DNA from: Hoylesella loescheii
Lineage (GTDB): Bacteria > Bacteroidota > Bacteroidia > Bacteroidales > Bacteroidaceae
Assembly (NCBI GenBank): GCA_021531755.1
Contig: JADYUK010000023.1
Span: forward strand, 1 to 42,879
Reading direction: 5' to 3'
DNA: 42,879 nt
The notes under the pieces were generated by a model. It had not been told where the DNA came from and searched no databases. It was given only the letters and a program-made list of their open reading frames with translations. Of this stretch, positions 28,097-37,158 are shown piece after piece (positions within the stretch are counted from its first letter, which is position 1; each line of letters starts with the position of its first letter). The position numbers and the translations under genes were made by a program.

Positions 28097-29776
28097 ATGC
28101 TCCAGATACGCTGCAAGAACAACAACACGGTCAAGGAAGTGCCAGTAGGCAGCTCCCTGCTTGAGATATATGACAGTTTCGGCATAGAGTCTCCATACCG
28201 TCCCATATCAGCAAAGGTAAACAATGCATCACAAGGGCTTAAGTTCCGTCTATACCAGAACCGCGACATAGAATATCTGGATATCACCTCGCCGAGTGGC
28301 ATGCGCGTATATATACGCTCGCTTTGCTTTGTCCTGTACAAGTCAGTCAAGGACGTTTTCCCAGAGTCAAAACTGTATATTGAGCATCCCATTTCGAGAG
28401 GATACTATTGCAATATCGTGAAGCCGGGCATTACACGCCGGTCACGTGGTATAACAGAAGAGGAGATAAAAAAGGTTTATACCCGTATGTGCGAGATTGT
28501 ATCCTCCAATATACCGTTCCACAGGAAGGAAGTTCCGACAGAGGAGGCGATTAGTATCTTCCGTGAACAAGGATTCCTTGACAAGGTGAAACTGCTTGAG
28601 ACCTCAGGAAAGATTTACACTGACTATTATATACTGGACGATACAGTCGACTATTATTACGGACCTCTTGTCCCATCGACAGGATACCTTGAGGTTTTCG
28701 GCCTTGAGCCGTATGGTGATGGCATGCTGCTTAGAGTGCCCGACTATCATCACCCGACAGAGCTTGCACCAATGATAACCCAGCCTATGACATTCGATGT
28801 CTATAAGGAGCAGGTGAAGTGGAATGTCATCATGCGCATGTCTAACACTGGCGATGTCAATAAGGCATGCGAGAACGGGCGGGCCACTGAACTGATACAG
28901 GTATCAGAAGCATTGCAAGAAAAGAAGATAGTGAAGATTGCCGAGGAGATAGACCGGCGGTACAGGGAGAATGGTCTGAAGCTCGTCCTCATCACAGGTC
29001 CCTCAAGCTCTGGCAAGACAACATTCTGTAAGCGGTTGTCAGTTCAACTTCTAGCATGCGGATTGAGACCCTTGTCTTTCTCGACAGATGATTATTTTGT
29101 CAACCGTGCAGATACACCATTACTACCCAATGGACAGTACGACTTTGACAATTTTGCAGCTGTCGACCACAAGACATTAGGCCAACACCTCGAACTTCTT
29201 TTGCAAGGCAAGGAAGTCGAGGTTCCCGAGTATAACTTCACGACAGGTATGAGGGAATGGAACGGCAAACGCCTGCGACTTACAGACAGACATGTCTTGA
29301 TTATAGAGGGGATACACGCCCTCAATCCTATGCTGACCGATTCTGTTCCAGATGAGCTCAAGTTCAAGATATACACCTCAGCACTCACTACAATATCGCT
29401 CGACGACCACAACTGGATACCGACACGCGACAACCGGCTGTTGCGGCGCATCATACGTGACTATAATAAAGGAGCTTTCTCCGCACGCGAGACCATACAG
29501 CAGTGGCCTAATGTGTGTGAGAGCGAGGAACAATGGATCTTTCCGTATCAGGAGAATGCCGACGTGATGTTCAACAGTGCGCTGAACATTGAGTTTGCCG
29601 TATTACGCAACCATGCGGAGACTATATTATCCTCTGTTCCGAAAAACTGCCCTGAGTATGCAGAAGCCCATAGACTGCTTAAGTTCATACACTATTTCAT
29701 ACCGATACCAGACAAGGACATCCCGCCTACATCCATCATGCGTGAGTTTGTCGGTGGCTCCTCGTTCAAATACTGA
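28097..29776 (+). CDS. TGS-like / uridine kinase-type nucleoside kinase fusion
   Basis: The 559-aa protein has an N-terminal TGS-like region (CKNNNTVKEVPVGSSLLEIY) and a middle part resembling threonyl-tRNA synthetase editing-type sequence. A C-terminal P-loop kinase from about residue 295 carries ITGPSSSGKTTFCKR (Walker A), FSTDDYFVNR and VLIIEGIHALNP. The kinase part resembles uridine/cytidine kinase and phosphoribulokinase. This fusion is widespread in Bacteroidota and Firmicutes. It is usually named nucleoside or uridine kinase; the true substrate is uncertain. Confidence 0.88.
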   Translation: MLQIRCKNNNTVKEVPVGSSLLEIYDSFGIESPYRPISAKVNNASQGLKFRLYQNRDIEYLDITSPSGMRVYIRSLCFVLYKSVKDVFPESKLYIEHPISRGYYCNIVKPGITRRSRGITEEEIKKVYTRMCEIVSSNIPFHRKEVPTEEAISIFREQGFLDKVKLLETSGKIYTDYYILDDTVDYYYGPLVPSTGYLEVFGLEPYGDGMLLRVPDYHHPTELAPMITQPMTFDVYKEQVKWNVIMRMSNTGDVNKACENGRATELIQVSEALQEKKIVKIAEEIDRRYRENGLKLVLITGPSSSGKTTFCKRLSVQLLACGLRPLSFSTDDYFVNRADTPLLPNGQYDFDNFAAVDHKTLGQHLELLLQGKEVEVPEYNFTTGMREWNGKRLRLTDRHVLIIEGIHALNPMLTDSVPDELKFKIYTSALTTISLDDHNWIPTRDNRLLRRIIRDYNKGAFSARETIQQWPNVCESEEQWIFPYQENADVMFNSALNIEFAVLRNHAETILSSVPKNCPEYAEAHRLLKFIHYFIPIPDKDIPPTSIMREFVGGSSFKY

Positions 29777-29945
29777 GCCTGCTTGCGGATGGTTGTGGCG
29801 ACGGCAAACGGTGTCGCATGACATATAACAGAGGTTGGGTCCATTGCTTACGCATTAAGACAGACGAAGCCTTGCATCGGGCTTGCGGCCTCCGGTGAGA
29901 TTCATCGGGGGGCTGTTTTCGTTTTGTTTATCAGGATTAGTGCAT

Positions 29946-29990
29946 GAAAAGAAAGCAGTGGACAGAAACCGCCCCACTGCCTTCTTTATT
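29946..29990 (-). terminator. Terminator downstream of the radical SAM gene
   Basis: AAAGCAGTGG (29952-29961) pairs with CCACTGCCTT (29974-29983). On the minus strand the stem is followed by TTTCTTTTC, a weak T-run, and on the plus strand by CTTCTTTATT. It could therefore end transcripts from both the radical SAM gene and the nucleoside kinase gene. Confidence 0.55.
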
Positions 29991-30045
29991 CCAGCCGAGA
30001 CACCTTTTGTTTCCCAATGAAGATGTCACGTCTTCGTGTCTCTTG

Positions 30046-30849
30046 TCAGTAGGATGCCGAGCACCGTATGCCCATATCCTCCACTCTCGCCTTTATGGCG
30101 TCCAGCTCCTCATGAGACGCTTTCATCAAGCCTGCGACAGGCGTCTCACGGTCGATGGTGTATATCATCACCTGCGACGGCTTTATCTCCGCCACTGCAT
30201 CTAACCACGGCTTCACATACTCCTCTGCAAGATTATCGACATCGATATCAGATATGTTGCCGTCGGCGTCCCATATCGCCGCCGTGCCTTTCATGAACAT
30301 CGTCTGCACAATGCAGTGTCCGTTGTAGGCCTTCATCCATTCTACCACCTTCTTCACGTCATACGCCATGTTGGCAGGCCGGTTGACAATCCTTATATAT
30401 TCGTCCGATACGGTGTCGAGCTTCAGGATGTTGTTATCGACCATCATCAGCGCCTCGCGCACATTCTCTTTCCCGCACATCGTGGCGTTGCTGAGCACAG
30501 TGACCTTCGCTTTCGGGCAGTATGTGTCGCGGAGACGGATTGTCTCCCGTATGATGTCAAGGAAGTCGGGATGCCCCGTCGGTTCGCCGTTGCCGGCAAA
30601 TGTCAGCACGTCGGGCAGGTTCTCTTCTGCTGCCATAGCCTGCAGCTTCTTCTCGAGTTCTGCCGCCACAATCTCCTTTACGGGACGTCTGTGCTTAGGT
30701 CTGAAATCCTCGTTCAGTCCGCATTCGCAGTATATGCAGTCGAACGAGCACACCTTGCCGTCATCGGGTTGTAGATTTATGCCGAGCGAGACGCCTAAGC
30801 GGCGCGAGATGACAGGACCGAAAATTGGTGATGGATAGATTATCGTCAT
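30046..30849 (-). CDS. Radical SAM protein
   Basis: The motif CSFDCIYCE places the three iron-sulfur ligands at Cys34, Cys38 and Cys41 (CxxxCxxC). LTFAGNGEPTGHPDF follows near residues 83-97, a glycine-rich SAM-binding segment. At 267 aa it resembles the COG0731-type stand-alone radical SAM enzymes whose members are annotated as iron-sulfur oxidoreductases. No partner peptide or substrate gene is adjacent and the reaction is unknown. Confidence 0.88.
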   Translation of the reverse strand: MTIIYPSPIFGPVISRRLGVSLGINLQPDDGKVCSFDCIYCECGLNEDFRPKHRRPVKEIVAAELEKKLQAMAAEENLPDVLTFAGNGEPTGHPDFLDIIRETIRLRDTYCPKAKVTVLSNATMCGKENVREALMMVDNNILKLDTVSDEYIRIVNRPANMAYDVKKVVEWMKAYNGHCIVQTMFMKGTAAIWDADGNISDIDVDNLAEEYVKPWLDAVAEIKPSQVMIYTIDRETPVAGLMKASHEELDAIKARVEDMGIRCSASY

Positions 30850-31062
30850 ATTCTGTATGGTTATGATTTTTTTCTTATGGGAGAAAAAGATAATGATTTC
30901 ATTTAATGGGCAATACCCGCTAAAGCTGCTTCTGGGGGTGTGGGGGGGCTCTAATATTATTTTTCTTGATTAGATTCATCAACTGGAAGGCGGCAATTTG
31001 GCGGCAATTTTCTTTCCACGAGTGGAAATTTTTGCCACATGTTTGAAATACCAGCCACAAAG

Positions 31063-31109
31063 CAAAAACCCCTGCAATCATCATTATTTCAGATAATTAC
31101 AAGGGTTTC
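31063..31109 (-). terminator. Intrinsic terminator of tRNA-Arg
   Basis: On the minus strand GAAACCCTTGTAATTAT pairs imperfectly with ATGATTGCAGGGGTTT and runs into TTTTTGC. It lies about 20 bases past the tRNA 3' end. Confidence 0.7.
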
Positions 31110-31126
31110 AGCGTCTTAATCGTTAG

Positions 31127-31200
31127 TGAACCCGATGGGACTCAAACCCATGACCTCCAGAACCGGAATCTGGCGCTCTATTCAACTAAGCTACGGGTCC
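31127..31200 (-). tRNA. tRNA-Arg (anticodon CCG)
   Basis: The 74-base minus-strand gene has acceptor strands GGACCCG and CGGGTTC (one G-T pair). The anticodon stem CCAGA/TCTGG surrounds loop TTCCGGT (anticodon CCG, plus-strand 31164-31166), and the T arm contains GGGTTTGAGTCCC. The discriminator is A. CCA is not encoded. Confidence 0.95.
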
Positions 31201-31256
31201 ATGCCTTTATGTTCCGAACAATCCTCTATGATGGACAAGCGATACGTATAACAATG

Positions 31257-31288
31257 CAAAGTTACAAAGATTTTATTGATTTCTCACA
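31257..31288 (-). promoter_or_regulatory. Promoter of tRNA-Arg
   Basis: On the minus strand TAACTTTG (31257-31264) is a perfect -7 box, with TGTG 20 bases upstream (31285-31288), one base off TTTG. It is 57 bases before the tRNA 5' end. Confidence 0.6.
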
Positions 31289-31351
31289 TATCGGTCATGA
31301 CAGACCGAACATTATTAGCGTTTTTTAATATACTGAAATATTTGGTAACGA

Positions 31352-31456
31352 CTAACATTCCACAACGATGCCATCAATACTGAGAATACCCACCGAGATT
31401 AAAACAAGTATCGTGACCGATAAGGTGATGACAAAAACCAAGAACAAGGCAAACAT
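31352..31456 (-). CDS. Possible 34-aa single-helix membrane peptide
   Basis: An ATG at 31454-31456 opens MFALFLVFVITLSVTILVLI, followed by SVGILSIDGIVVEC and TAG at 31352-31354. It is almost entirely one hydrophobic helix with a short acidic tail. No promoter matching the consensus was seen upstream, and the opposite strand also has a ~50-codon frame, so it may be chance. Confidence 0.28.
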   Translation of the reverse strand: MFALFLVFVITLSVTILVLISVGILSIDGIVVEC

Positions 31457-31614
31457 ATTGCTTAAACGGATTACAATTCCAAATTATCACATAACCAAAG
31501 AGATATCTTTCATATTGCAATAAACAAATAACACATATGCATCAATATGAAAGTAAAAGAAAAATATTTTTCCAAAATTTTCCACCTCATAGATAGCCAA
31601 TGGGAGAAAATAAG
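31457..31614. other. Intergenic stretch upstream of purF
   Basis: AT-rich, no gene or RNA recognised. The region 31201-31697 as a whole holds the tRNA-Arg promoter, the possible 34-aa frame and the purF promoter boxes. Confidence 0.4.
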
Positions 31615-31635
31615 TAATTTTGCACCGTAATTTTG
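31615..31635 (+). promoter_or_regulatory. Tandem -7 boxes upstream of purF
   Basis: TAATTTTG occurs twice, at 31615-31622 and 31628-31635, 63-83 bases before the purF ATG. Neither has a clear TTTG at the right distance, so only the -7 element is supported. Confidence 0.4.
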
Positions 31636-31697
31636 TCATCTAAGTTTCTTTCATCCAAGAGCACGGTAGATAAGAAACTTTTTCTGTTTTATTTTTT

Positions 31698-33482
31698 ATG
31701 GAAGAGTTAAAACATGAATGTGGCATAGCCATGATCCGCCTTCTGAAACCGCTTGAATACTACGAGCGGAAATATGGCTCCCGCCACTATGCCCTCAACA
31801 AGCTTTATCTAATGATGGAGAAACAGCACAACCGTGGTCAGGAGGGTGCTGGAGTAGCATGCGTCAAACTGCAGCAACAGCCGGGACACGAATATATGTT
31901 CCGAGAGAAAGCCGAAGGCAAGGATGCCATCACGAAAGTATTCGCCTCTATCGGCCGAATAATGTCGAATGCTGACAACGACCCGGATGCCGACCCAGAC
32001 GCATTCCTCGGAGAGATGTACATGGGCCATCTGCGATATTCTACAACGGGTAAGGCTGGCCTGAAATACGTTCATCCTTTCTTGAGGCGTAACAACTGGA
32101 GAGCTAAGAATCTCTGTTTGTGCGGAAACTTCAATATGACCAACATCAGCGATGTCTTCGAGTTCCTGACTGCACAGGGTCAATGCCCGAGAATATACAG
32201 TGACAGCTACACTATGCTCGAGCTTCTTGGACATAGGCTTGACCGTGAGGTAGAACGTAACTTCCAAATAGCGAAGCTACAGGGGTATACCGGACGGGAG
32301 ATAACAGACTATATCGAGCAGAATGTCAAGATGAGTAATGTCTTGAAAACATCCATGACACATTTTGATGGAGGATATGTTGTATGTGGCCTGACAGGCA
32401 GCGGCGAATTATTCTCAATGCGGGACCCATGGGGTATCAGACCCGCTTTCTACTATGCTGACGATGAGGTAGTTGCCATAGCCAGCGAGCGTCCTGTGCT
32501 CCAGACTACTTTCGCCGTGGAATGTGACGAGATAAAGGAGCTGAGTCCAGGACAAGCGATTATCATCAACAAGAATGGACATTTGTCGCTCAATCAGATT
32601 ATTCCAGAGAAGAGATATGCTGCATGCTCCTTTGAGAGAATTTACTTCAGCCGTGGTAATGACAGAGACATATATCGTGAACGGAAGATGTTAGGACTGC
32701 AGCTGCGCGACTCTATCCTGAAATCAATTGACAACGATATAGAGCATACGGTATTCTCTTATATACCAAACACGGCAGAAGTGGCATACTACGGAATGCT
32801 TGAGGGCATGAGGACACTATCCCCGAATGTCAGATCAGAGAAAATTGTATCGAAAGACATCAAGCTCAGGACATTCATCACTGAGAGCGGGACACGCAAC
32901 GATATGGCTGCGCATGTATATGACATCACCACGGGTGTAGTCGAGCCTGGTGTTGACAACCTTGTTGTCATAGACGACAGCATAGTAAGAGGTACAACAC
33001 TCAGAGAGAGTATAATAAAGATTCTCGACCGCCTGCATCCTAAACGTATAGTCATAGTATCATCAGCACCACAGATACGTTATCCAGACTTCTATGGCAT
33101 TGATATGTCACGAATTGGCGATTTTATAGCCTTTCAAGCCTGCGTGGCATTGATAAAGGAGAGGGGAATGGAAAAACTCCTTGAAGAGGTGTATGAGGAA
33201 TGCAAGGCTGAGCTTGAGAAACCGCTTGAGTTAATGCAGAATCCGGTGAGAAGACTCTACGAGCCATTCTCTGTAGAGGAACTAAACGAGAAGATGATAA
33301 GCATTCTAAGACCAGATGGAGTCACAACGCCTATCGACATCGTCTACCAGAGCATCGAAGGTCTGCATCAGGCTATACCAAACCATCCTGGTGACTGGTA
33401 CTTCTCCGGACACTACCCTACCCCAGGCGGAATGCGCATGATAAACAGCGCTTACATAGACTACTATAATCGTTCTCTATAA
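31698..33482 (+). CDS. purF: Amidophosphoribosyltransferase (glutamine PRPP amidotransferase)
   Basis: PurF makes 5-phosphoribosylamine from PRPP and glutamine, the first committed step of purine synthesis. The class II glutaminase nucleophile is Cys8 in HECGIAM, so a 7-residue propeptide must be removed. NRGQEGAG and the CGNFN-type segment belong to the same domain. The PRPP loop VVIDDSIVRGTTL is near residues 422-434. At 594 aa it is longer than the ~470-505-residue E. coli and Bacillus enzymes, as in other Bacteroidota members. It lies 93 bases upstream of pyrG, another glutamine amidotransferase. Confidence 0.88.
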   Translation: MEELKHECGIAMIRLLKPLEYYERKYGSRHYALNKLYLMMEKQHNRGQEGAGVACVKLQQQPGHEYMFREKAEGKDAITKVFASIGRIMSNADNDPDADPDAFLGEMYMGHLRYSTTGKAGLKYVHPFLRRNNWRAKNLCLCGNFNMTNISDVFEFLTAQGQCPRIYSDSYTMLELLGHRLDREVERNFQIAKLQGYTGREITDYIEQNVKMSNVLKTSMTHFDGGYVVCGLTGSGELFSMRDPWGIRPAFYYADDEVVAIASERPVLQTTFAVECDEIKELSPGQAIIINKNGHLSLNQIIPEKRYAACSFERIYFSRGNDRDIYRERKMLGLQLRDSILKSIDNDIEHTVFSYIPNTAEVAYYGMLEGMRTLSPNVRSEKIVSKDIKLRTFITESGTRNDMAAHVYDITTGVVEPGVDNLVVIDDSIVRGTTLRESIIKILDRLHPKRIVIVSSAPQIRYPDFYGIDMSRIGDFIAFQACVALIKERGMEKLLEEVYEECKAELEKPLELMQNPVRRLYEPFSVEELNEKMISILRPDGVTTPIDIVYQSIEGLHQAIPNHPGDWYFSGHYPTPGGMRMINSAYIDYYNRSL

Positions 33483-33575
33483 ACCTGCATGAGCATAGTT
33501 CACGCCATGCCATGTTTATCAAACGAATGACGATATAAAAGAATAATCAGCAAAAAGAAGGAAAAGGAGTAAACA

Positions 33576-35171
33576 ATGGAGACTCATTATATATTTGTAA
33601 CAGGAGGTGTAGTATCATCGCTCGGTAAAGGTATTATATCATCAAGCATAGGAAAGTTGTTACAGGCCCGTGGTTATGAAATTACCATCCAGAAATTTGA
33701 CCCCTATATAAACATAGACCCAGGAACGCTAAACCCATACGAGCATGGAGAATGTTACGTAACAACAGATGGTATGGAGACCGACCTTGACCTCGGTCAT
33801 TATGAAAGGTTCACAGGCATTCAGACCACACGTGGCAACTCCGTTACAACAGGACGTATCTACCAGTCTGTTATAGACAAGGAACGCCGAGGAGATTATC
33901 TTGGAAAAACTATCCAGGTCGTGCCACATATCACTAATGAGATAAAACGCATGATGATGCGTGTTGACGACCCGAAACACTATGACTTTATCATAACAGA
34001 GGTAGGCGGCACGATTGGCGATATCGAGAGCGCACCTTTTATGGAAGCGATACGCCAGCTTAAATGGGAGCTCGGGAAGCGTGCTGTATCTGCTCACCTC
34101 ACATACATACCTTATCTTAAAGCTGCAGGCGAATTGAAGACAAAGCCTACACAACACTCAGTCAAGGAGATGCAGAGTATGGGTATACAGCCCGAGGTGC
34201 TGATACTGAGGACAGAGCACCATCTCGACCAACCAATACTCGACAAGGTGGCCATGTTCTGTAATGTTGATACAGACTGTGTAGTGCAGAGCGAGGATCT
34301 GCCGAGCATTTATGATGTGCCGGTAAACATGCAACGCCAAGGTCTCGATGCTGCCATACTGCGCAAAATGGGACTTCCTGTCGGCGAGACACCGGCTCTC
34401 GGGCCATGGAGAAACTTCCTCGACCGTATGCACAATGCAAAAGAGGAGGTACATATCGGACTCGTCGGGAAATATGACCTACAGGATGCATACAAGAGCA
34501 TAAGGGAAAGCCTTATACAGGCAGCAATCTATAACGACCATAAGGCTGTCCTGCATTTCATCAATTCAGAGAATCTCACAAGGGAGAATATATCTGAGAG
34601 CGTAAAGGGCATGGATGGAATACTGATATGTCCAGGTTTCGGACAGCGTGGAATAGAAGGAAAGATAACTGCCGCAGAATATACCCGGACCCATAACATT
34701 CCGACCTTCGGCATCTGTCTCGGAATGCAGATGATGGTTATTGAGTTCGCACGCGATGTCCTCGGTATGAAAGACGCCAACAGCCGTGAGATGGACGAGG
34801 CGACCCACCATAACGTGATAGATATCATGGAGAGCCAGAAGAATCTCACGTGTATGGGCGGTACGATGCGTCTCGGCGCATACCGCTGCGCTCTTAAGGA
34901 AGGAAGCCGTGTCAGGGAGATATATGGGGAGACAGAGATTCAGGAACGTCACAGACATCGTTATGAGTTCAACAACGCATATATCGACCGGTATGAGAAT
35001 GCAGGAATGAGATGCACAGGTGTAAACCCAGAAAGCAAACTCGTAGAGATTGTAGAGATACCAGATTTGAAATGGTATATTGGCACACAGTTCCACCCAG
35101 AATACTCGAGCACTGTGCTTAAGCCACATCCTCTATTCGTAAGCTTCATAAAGGCAGCTATATCACGATGA
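33576..35171 (+). CDS. pyrG: CTP synthase
   Basis: PyrG converts UTP to CTP with ATP and glutamine. The synthase domain opens with FVTGGVVSSLGKGIISSSIG (P-loop-like, residues 8-27) and contains EVGGTIGDIES near residue 148. The C-terminal glutaminase domain has the nucleophile elbow GICLGMQMM near residues 379-387 and the His-Glu pair FHPEYSS near residue 507. The 531-aa length is typical. An AAGGAG lies 8 bases before the ATG, a Shine-Dalgarno-like site unusual for this genome. A strong terminator follows. Confidence 0.97.
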   Translation: METHYIFVTGGVVSSLGKGIISSSIGKLLQARGYEITIQKFDPYINIDPGTLNPYEHGECYVTTDGMETDLDLGHYERFTGIQTTRGNSVTTGRIYQSVIDKERRGDYLGKTIQVVPHITNEIKRMMMRVDDPKHYDFIITEVGGTIGDIESAPFMEAIRQLKWELGKRAVSAHLTYIPYLKAAGELKTKPTQHSVKEMQSMGIQPEVLILRTEHHLDQPILDKVAMFCNVDTDCVVQSEDLPSIYDVPVNMQRQGLDAAILRKMGLPVGETPALGPWRNFLDRMHNAKEEVHIGLVGKYDLQDAYKSIRESLIQAAIYNDHKAVLHFINSENLTRENISESVKGMDGILICPGFGQRGIEGKITAAEYTRTHNIPTFGICLGMQMMVIEFARDVLGMKDANSREMDEATHHNVIDIMESQKNLTCMGGTMRLGAYRCALKEGSRVREIYGETEIQERHRHRYEFNNAYIDRYENAGMRCTGVNPESKLVEIVEIPDLKWYIGTQFHPEYSSTVLKPHPLFVSFIKAAISR

Positions 35172-35253
35172 CCTGCAACAAGCCGTAATAAGCATTTCTC
35201 AAGCATTATCTCTATATGCCCAATAGAGAAAGGACATAATCAGCGCTTATACA

Positions 35254-35309
35254 CTCTCCCCCATCTACAAGCCGCTCTAAAGGCATGTGGATGGGGGAGA
35301 ATCGTTTTT
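35254..35309 (+). terminator. Intrinsic terminator of pyrG
   Basis: TCTCCCCCATCTACA and TGTGGATGGGGGAGA form a stem of about 14 pairs, followed by ATCGTTTTT. Confidence 0.8.
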
Positions 35310-35390
35310 GGGAATTGTTACATTGAACTGTCATTCATTACAAAGACAATGGCATCAGGTGGATGACTCATTTGTCATGCCGACAGGTTG

Positions 35391-36080
35391 TTATCTGTCA
35401 TAATGCCTCTCACCGAAAATTGCTGTGCCTATCCTCACCATGGTTGAACGACACTCTTGGGCTATCATATAATCGTCTGACATACCCCATGACCGTTCGG
35501 AAAAGAAAGGAGCATCATGAAAGAAATCCCGTTTCACCTCGTCAAAGAATTGTGCAGCTTCCATGAACTCCCTCCGTATCTCATCCAGGTCTTCAGTGTA
35601 TGTTGCGATTGTCATCAAGCCACATATCCTGACATGATGAAACGCACGCCATTCACCATCTGCCAGCATCTGGCGGCATTCAGCTATCGTCATTCCATAT
35701 TTGGTATCCTCCTGGGCCATCTTTATCTCAAGGAGCACATCTATTGTAGTATCGTTCCGCGCAGCTTGTTTCTCTATTTCCCTTAACAAGCGCAGAGAGT
35801 CGACAGCCTCGATCATCTTGATATAAGGCGCTATGTACTTGACCTTGTTTGTCTGTAGATGGCCGATGAAATGCCATTCAATATCCTTTGGGAGAACCGT
35901 GTGCTTCATCCGGATTTCCTGTTCATGACTTTCTCCGAATATGCGCTGTCCTACATCATAACATGCCTGAATCATTTCGACAGGATGATATTTGCTGACC
36001 GCAACCAACCGGCATCCTTCACGTACTGTGTCTCTGACAGAGAGCAGACGCTCTTTTACAGAGTCTAAACTTCTATCCAT
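35391..36080 (-). CDS. yggS: YggS-family pyridoxal-phosphate homeostasis protein
   Basis: These PLP-binding single-domain proteins regulate vitamin B6 and amino/keto acid balance. The PLP lysine is Lys30 in LVAVSKYHP. Further family motifs are FGESHEQEI (FGENYxQE), WHFIGHLQTNKVKYI near residues 68-82, CGLMTIATYTED, and SWGMSDDYMIAQECRSTMVR with the phosphate-binding GT.IFG near the C-terminus. At 229 aa it is normal length. The adjacent DUF4494 gene on the same strand is a common neighbour in Bacteroidota. Confidence 0.93.
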   Translation of the reverse strand: MDRSLDSVKERLLSVRDTVREGCRLVAVSKYHPVEMIQACYDVGQRIFGESHEQEIRMKHTVLPKDIEWHFIGHLQTNKVKYIAPYIKMIEAVDSLRLLREIEKQAARNDTTIDVLLEIKMAQEDTKYGMTIAECRQMLADGEWRAFHHVRICGLMTIATYTEDLDEIRREFMEAAQFFDEVKRDFFHDAPFFSERSWGMSDDYMIAQECRSTMVRIGTAIFGERHYDR

Positions 36081-36291
36081 AATACTCTTCTATATATTAT
36101 GAGAATCATATGGGGGACTGCAGATAAAAGACAAACAGTTATAGCCATAGTGTTTGTCTATACCTGTTTGTCAGAACCTACCGCCTTTCTTGCATGTACG
36201 GGGAAACATCGAGGTGTATACAATCATTATTCGATGATTCTGTCGCATGCTTCCCTTGAACATCAAAAAGTGGAAGTCATATAGTCATAAA
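36081..36291. other. Intergenic stretch upstream of yggS
   Basis: No gene, RNA or consensus promoter recognised; with repeat copy G it forms the 376-base gap between yggS and the DUF4494 gene. Confidence 0.4.
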
Positions 36292-36443
36292 AACGTTGGC
36301 TTTGCCTTGGTTTTCTCGCCAAGCCAAAGCGAGCGAGCTCTCTTTGGTCTTCTGGCTTAACGAAAACGTTGACTTTGCCTTCGTTTTCTCGCCAAGCCAA
36401 AGCGAGCAAGCTCTCTTTGGTCTTCTGGCTTAACGAAAACGTT
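36292..36443 (+). repeat. Hairpin repeat, copy G (tandem pair, 73-bp period)
   Basis: Two nearly identical units, 36292-36364 and 36365-36437, plus a closing AACGTT. Each has CGTTTTC or GGTTTTC, TCGCCAAGCC, the hairpin CCAAAGCGAGC-(AA or GA)-GCTCTCTTTGG and GGCTTAACGAAAACGTT. In unit 2 the outer CGTTTTC pairs exactly with GAAAACG, and AAGCC with GGCTT, so three nested stems form. It lies 13 bases past the DUF4494 stop. Confidence 0.9.
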
Positions 36444-36456
36444 CCCTAGCAAACTG

Positions 36457-36948
36457 TTATTGTTGCTCATATTCAGGTTTATCATCCCTTTCCTGCTTCT
36501 TTGCTGCATTATGTTCGAAGACATCCATTATCTGTGTCTCCTGAATAGATGCTATGGCATAGTCAATCATTGTAGTGCCCATCACCTCCTCTATATTCTT
36601 GACTGCCTGCTGAAGGGTATGCGCCTGTACAAGATAGTTGACATTAGAGCGTTTCTCTTTCTCTGTCTTCTCATCTATGGTGATGAACTGCAGCTTTGTC
36701 TTATAGAATCTGTCATCCGTATCGGCGTCGCTGAAGAATATCTCACTGTATGGAGCTTGCGAGATACCTGTCACCTTGAAGTCGCCTGTAATATAAGCGG
36801 ACATTTCCTGGATGATTTCTGCCTCTGCCTCTGTAAACGATAGTGCGTCAACTACATAGAGTTCTGTTACTGCCTTCTGCTTTCCATCATCCATTGTCTT
36901 CTCGTATCTGATTTTTGTCTCAAACCAGTTTGCTGTTCTTGATCTCAT
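36457..36948 (-). CDS. DUF4494 family protein
   Basis: A soluble 163-aa protein beginning RSRTANWFETKIRYEKT, with ELYVVDALSFTEAEAEI, TGDFKVTGISQAPYSEIFFS and a glutamate/lysine-rich tail. This is the pattern of the Bacteroidota DUF4494 family. The function is unknown to me. It is directly upstream of yggS on the same strand, but tandem repeat copy G separates them. Confidence 0.8.
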   Translation of the reverse strand: MRSRTANWFETKIRYEKTMDDGKQKAVTELYVVDALSFTEAEAEIIQEMSAYITGDFKVTGISQAPYSEIFFSDADTDDRFYKTKLQFITIDEKTEKEKRSNVNYLVQAHTLQQAVKNIEEVMGTTMIDYAIASIQETQIMDVFEHNAAKKQERDDKPEYEQQ

Positions 36949-37008
36949 TTTTTTTGTTTGTTGTTTTAGTTTATCTATATGATTATGATTCGTCTATACA
37001 ATCTTCGA

Positions 37009-37056
37009 GCAGGTTCCTGAATGATGAATTGAACATACAGGAACCCGCCCGTTTTT
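37009..37056 (+). terminator. Hairpin between the DUF4494 and flotillin genes
   Basis: GCAGGTTCCTG (37009-37019) pairs with CAGGAACCCGC (37038-37048), followed on the plus strand by CCGTTTTTC. The T-run is on the plus strand although the neighbouring genes are on the minus strand, so it may act only as a 3'-end stem for the flotillin message. Confidence 0.4.
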
Positions 37057-37158
37057 CTATTTCGCCCCATATCATTTTAAGCCCGTTTGGGGTTAATCAT
37101 ACTCTCTCAAAAGAAGAAAGTAAACGTATAGGGATATGCGGTTGTTATGAGGATATAT

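Noticed and set aside
29777..29945. Spacer between the nucleoside kinase and radical SAM genes as a possible small RNA
   Set aside because: No promoter consensus or stable fold beyond the terminator stem was seen.
30980..31126. Possible integration (att) site at the tRNA-Arg 3' end, with a repeated GGCGGCAATTT motif
   Set aside because: No integrase and no duplicate of the tRNA 3' end was found in the window; the short repeat alone is weak evidence.
31369..31524. Plus-strand ~50-codon frame starting MPSILRIPTEIKTS
   Set aside because: It overlaps the hydrophobic minus-strand frame, has no ribosome site or family resemblance, and ends in random AT-rich sequence.
36292..36443. Tandem repeats as a possible CRISPR array
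   Set aside because: Only two units, directly abutting without unique spacers, and no cas genes nearby.
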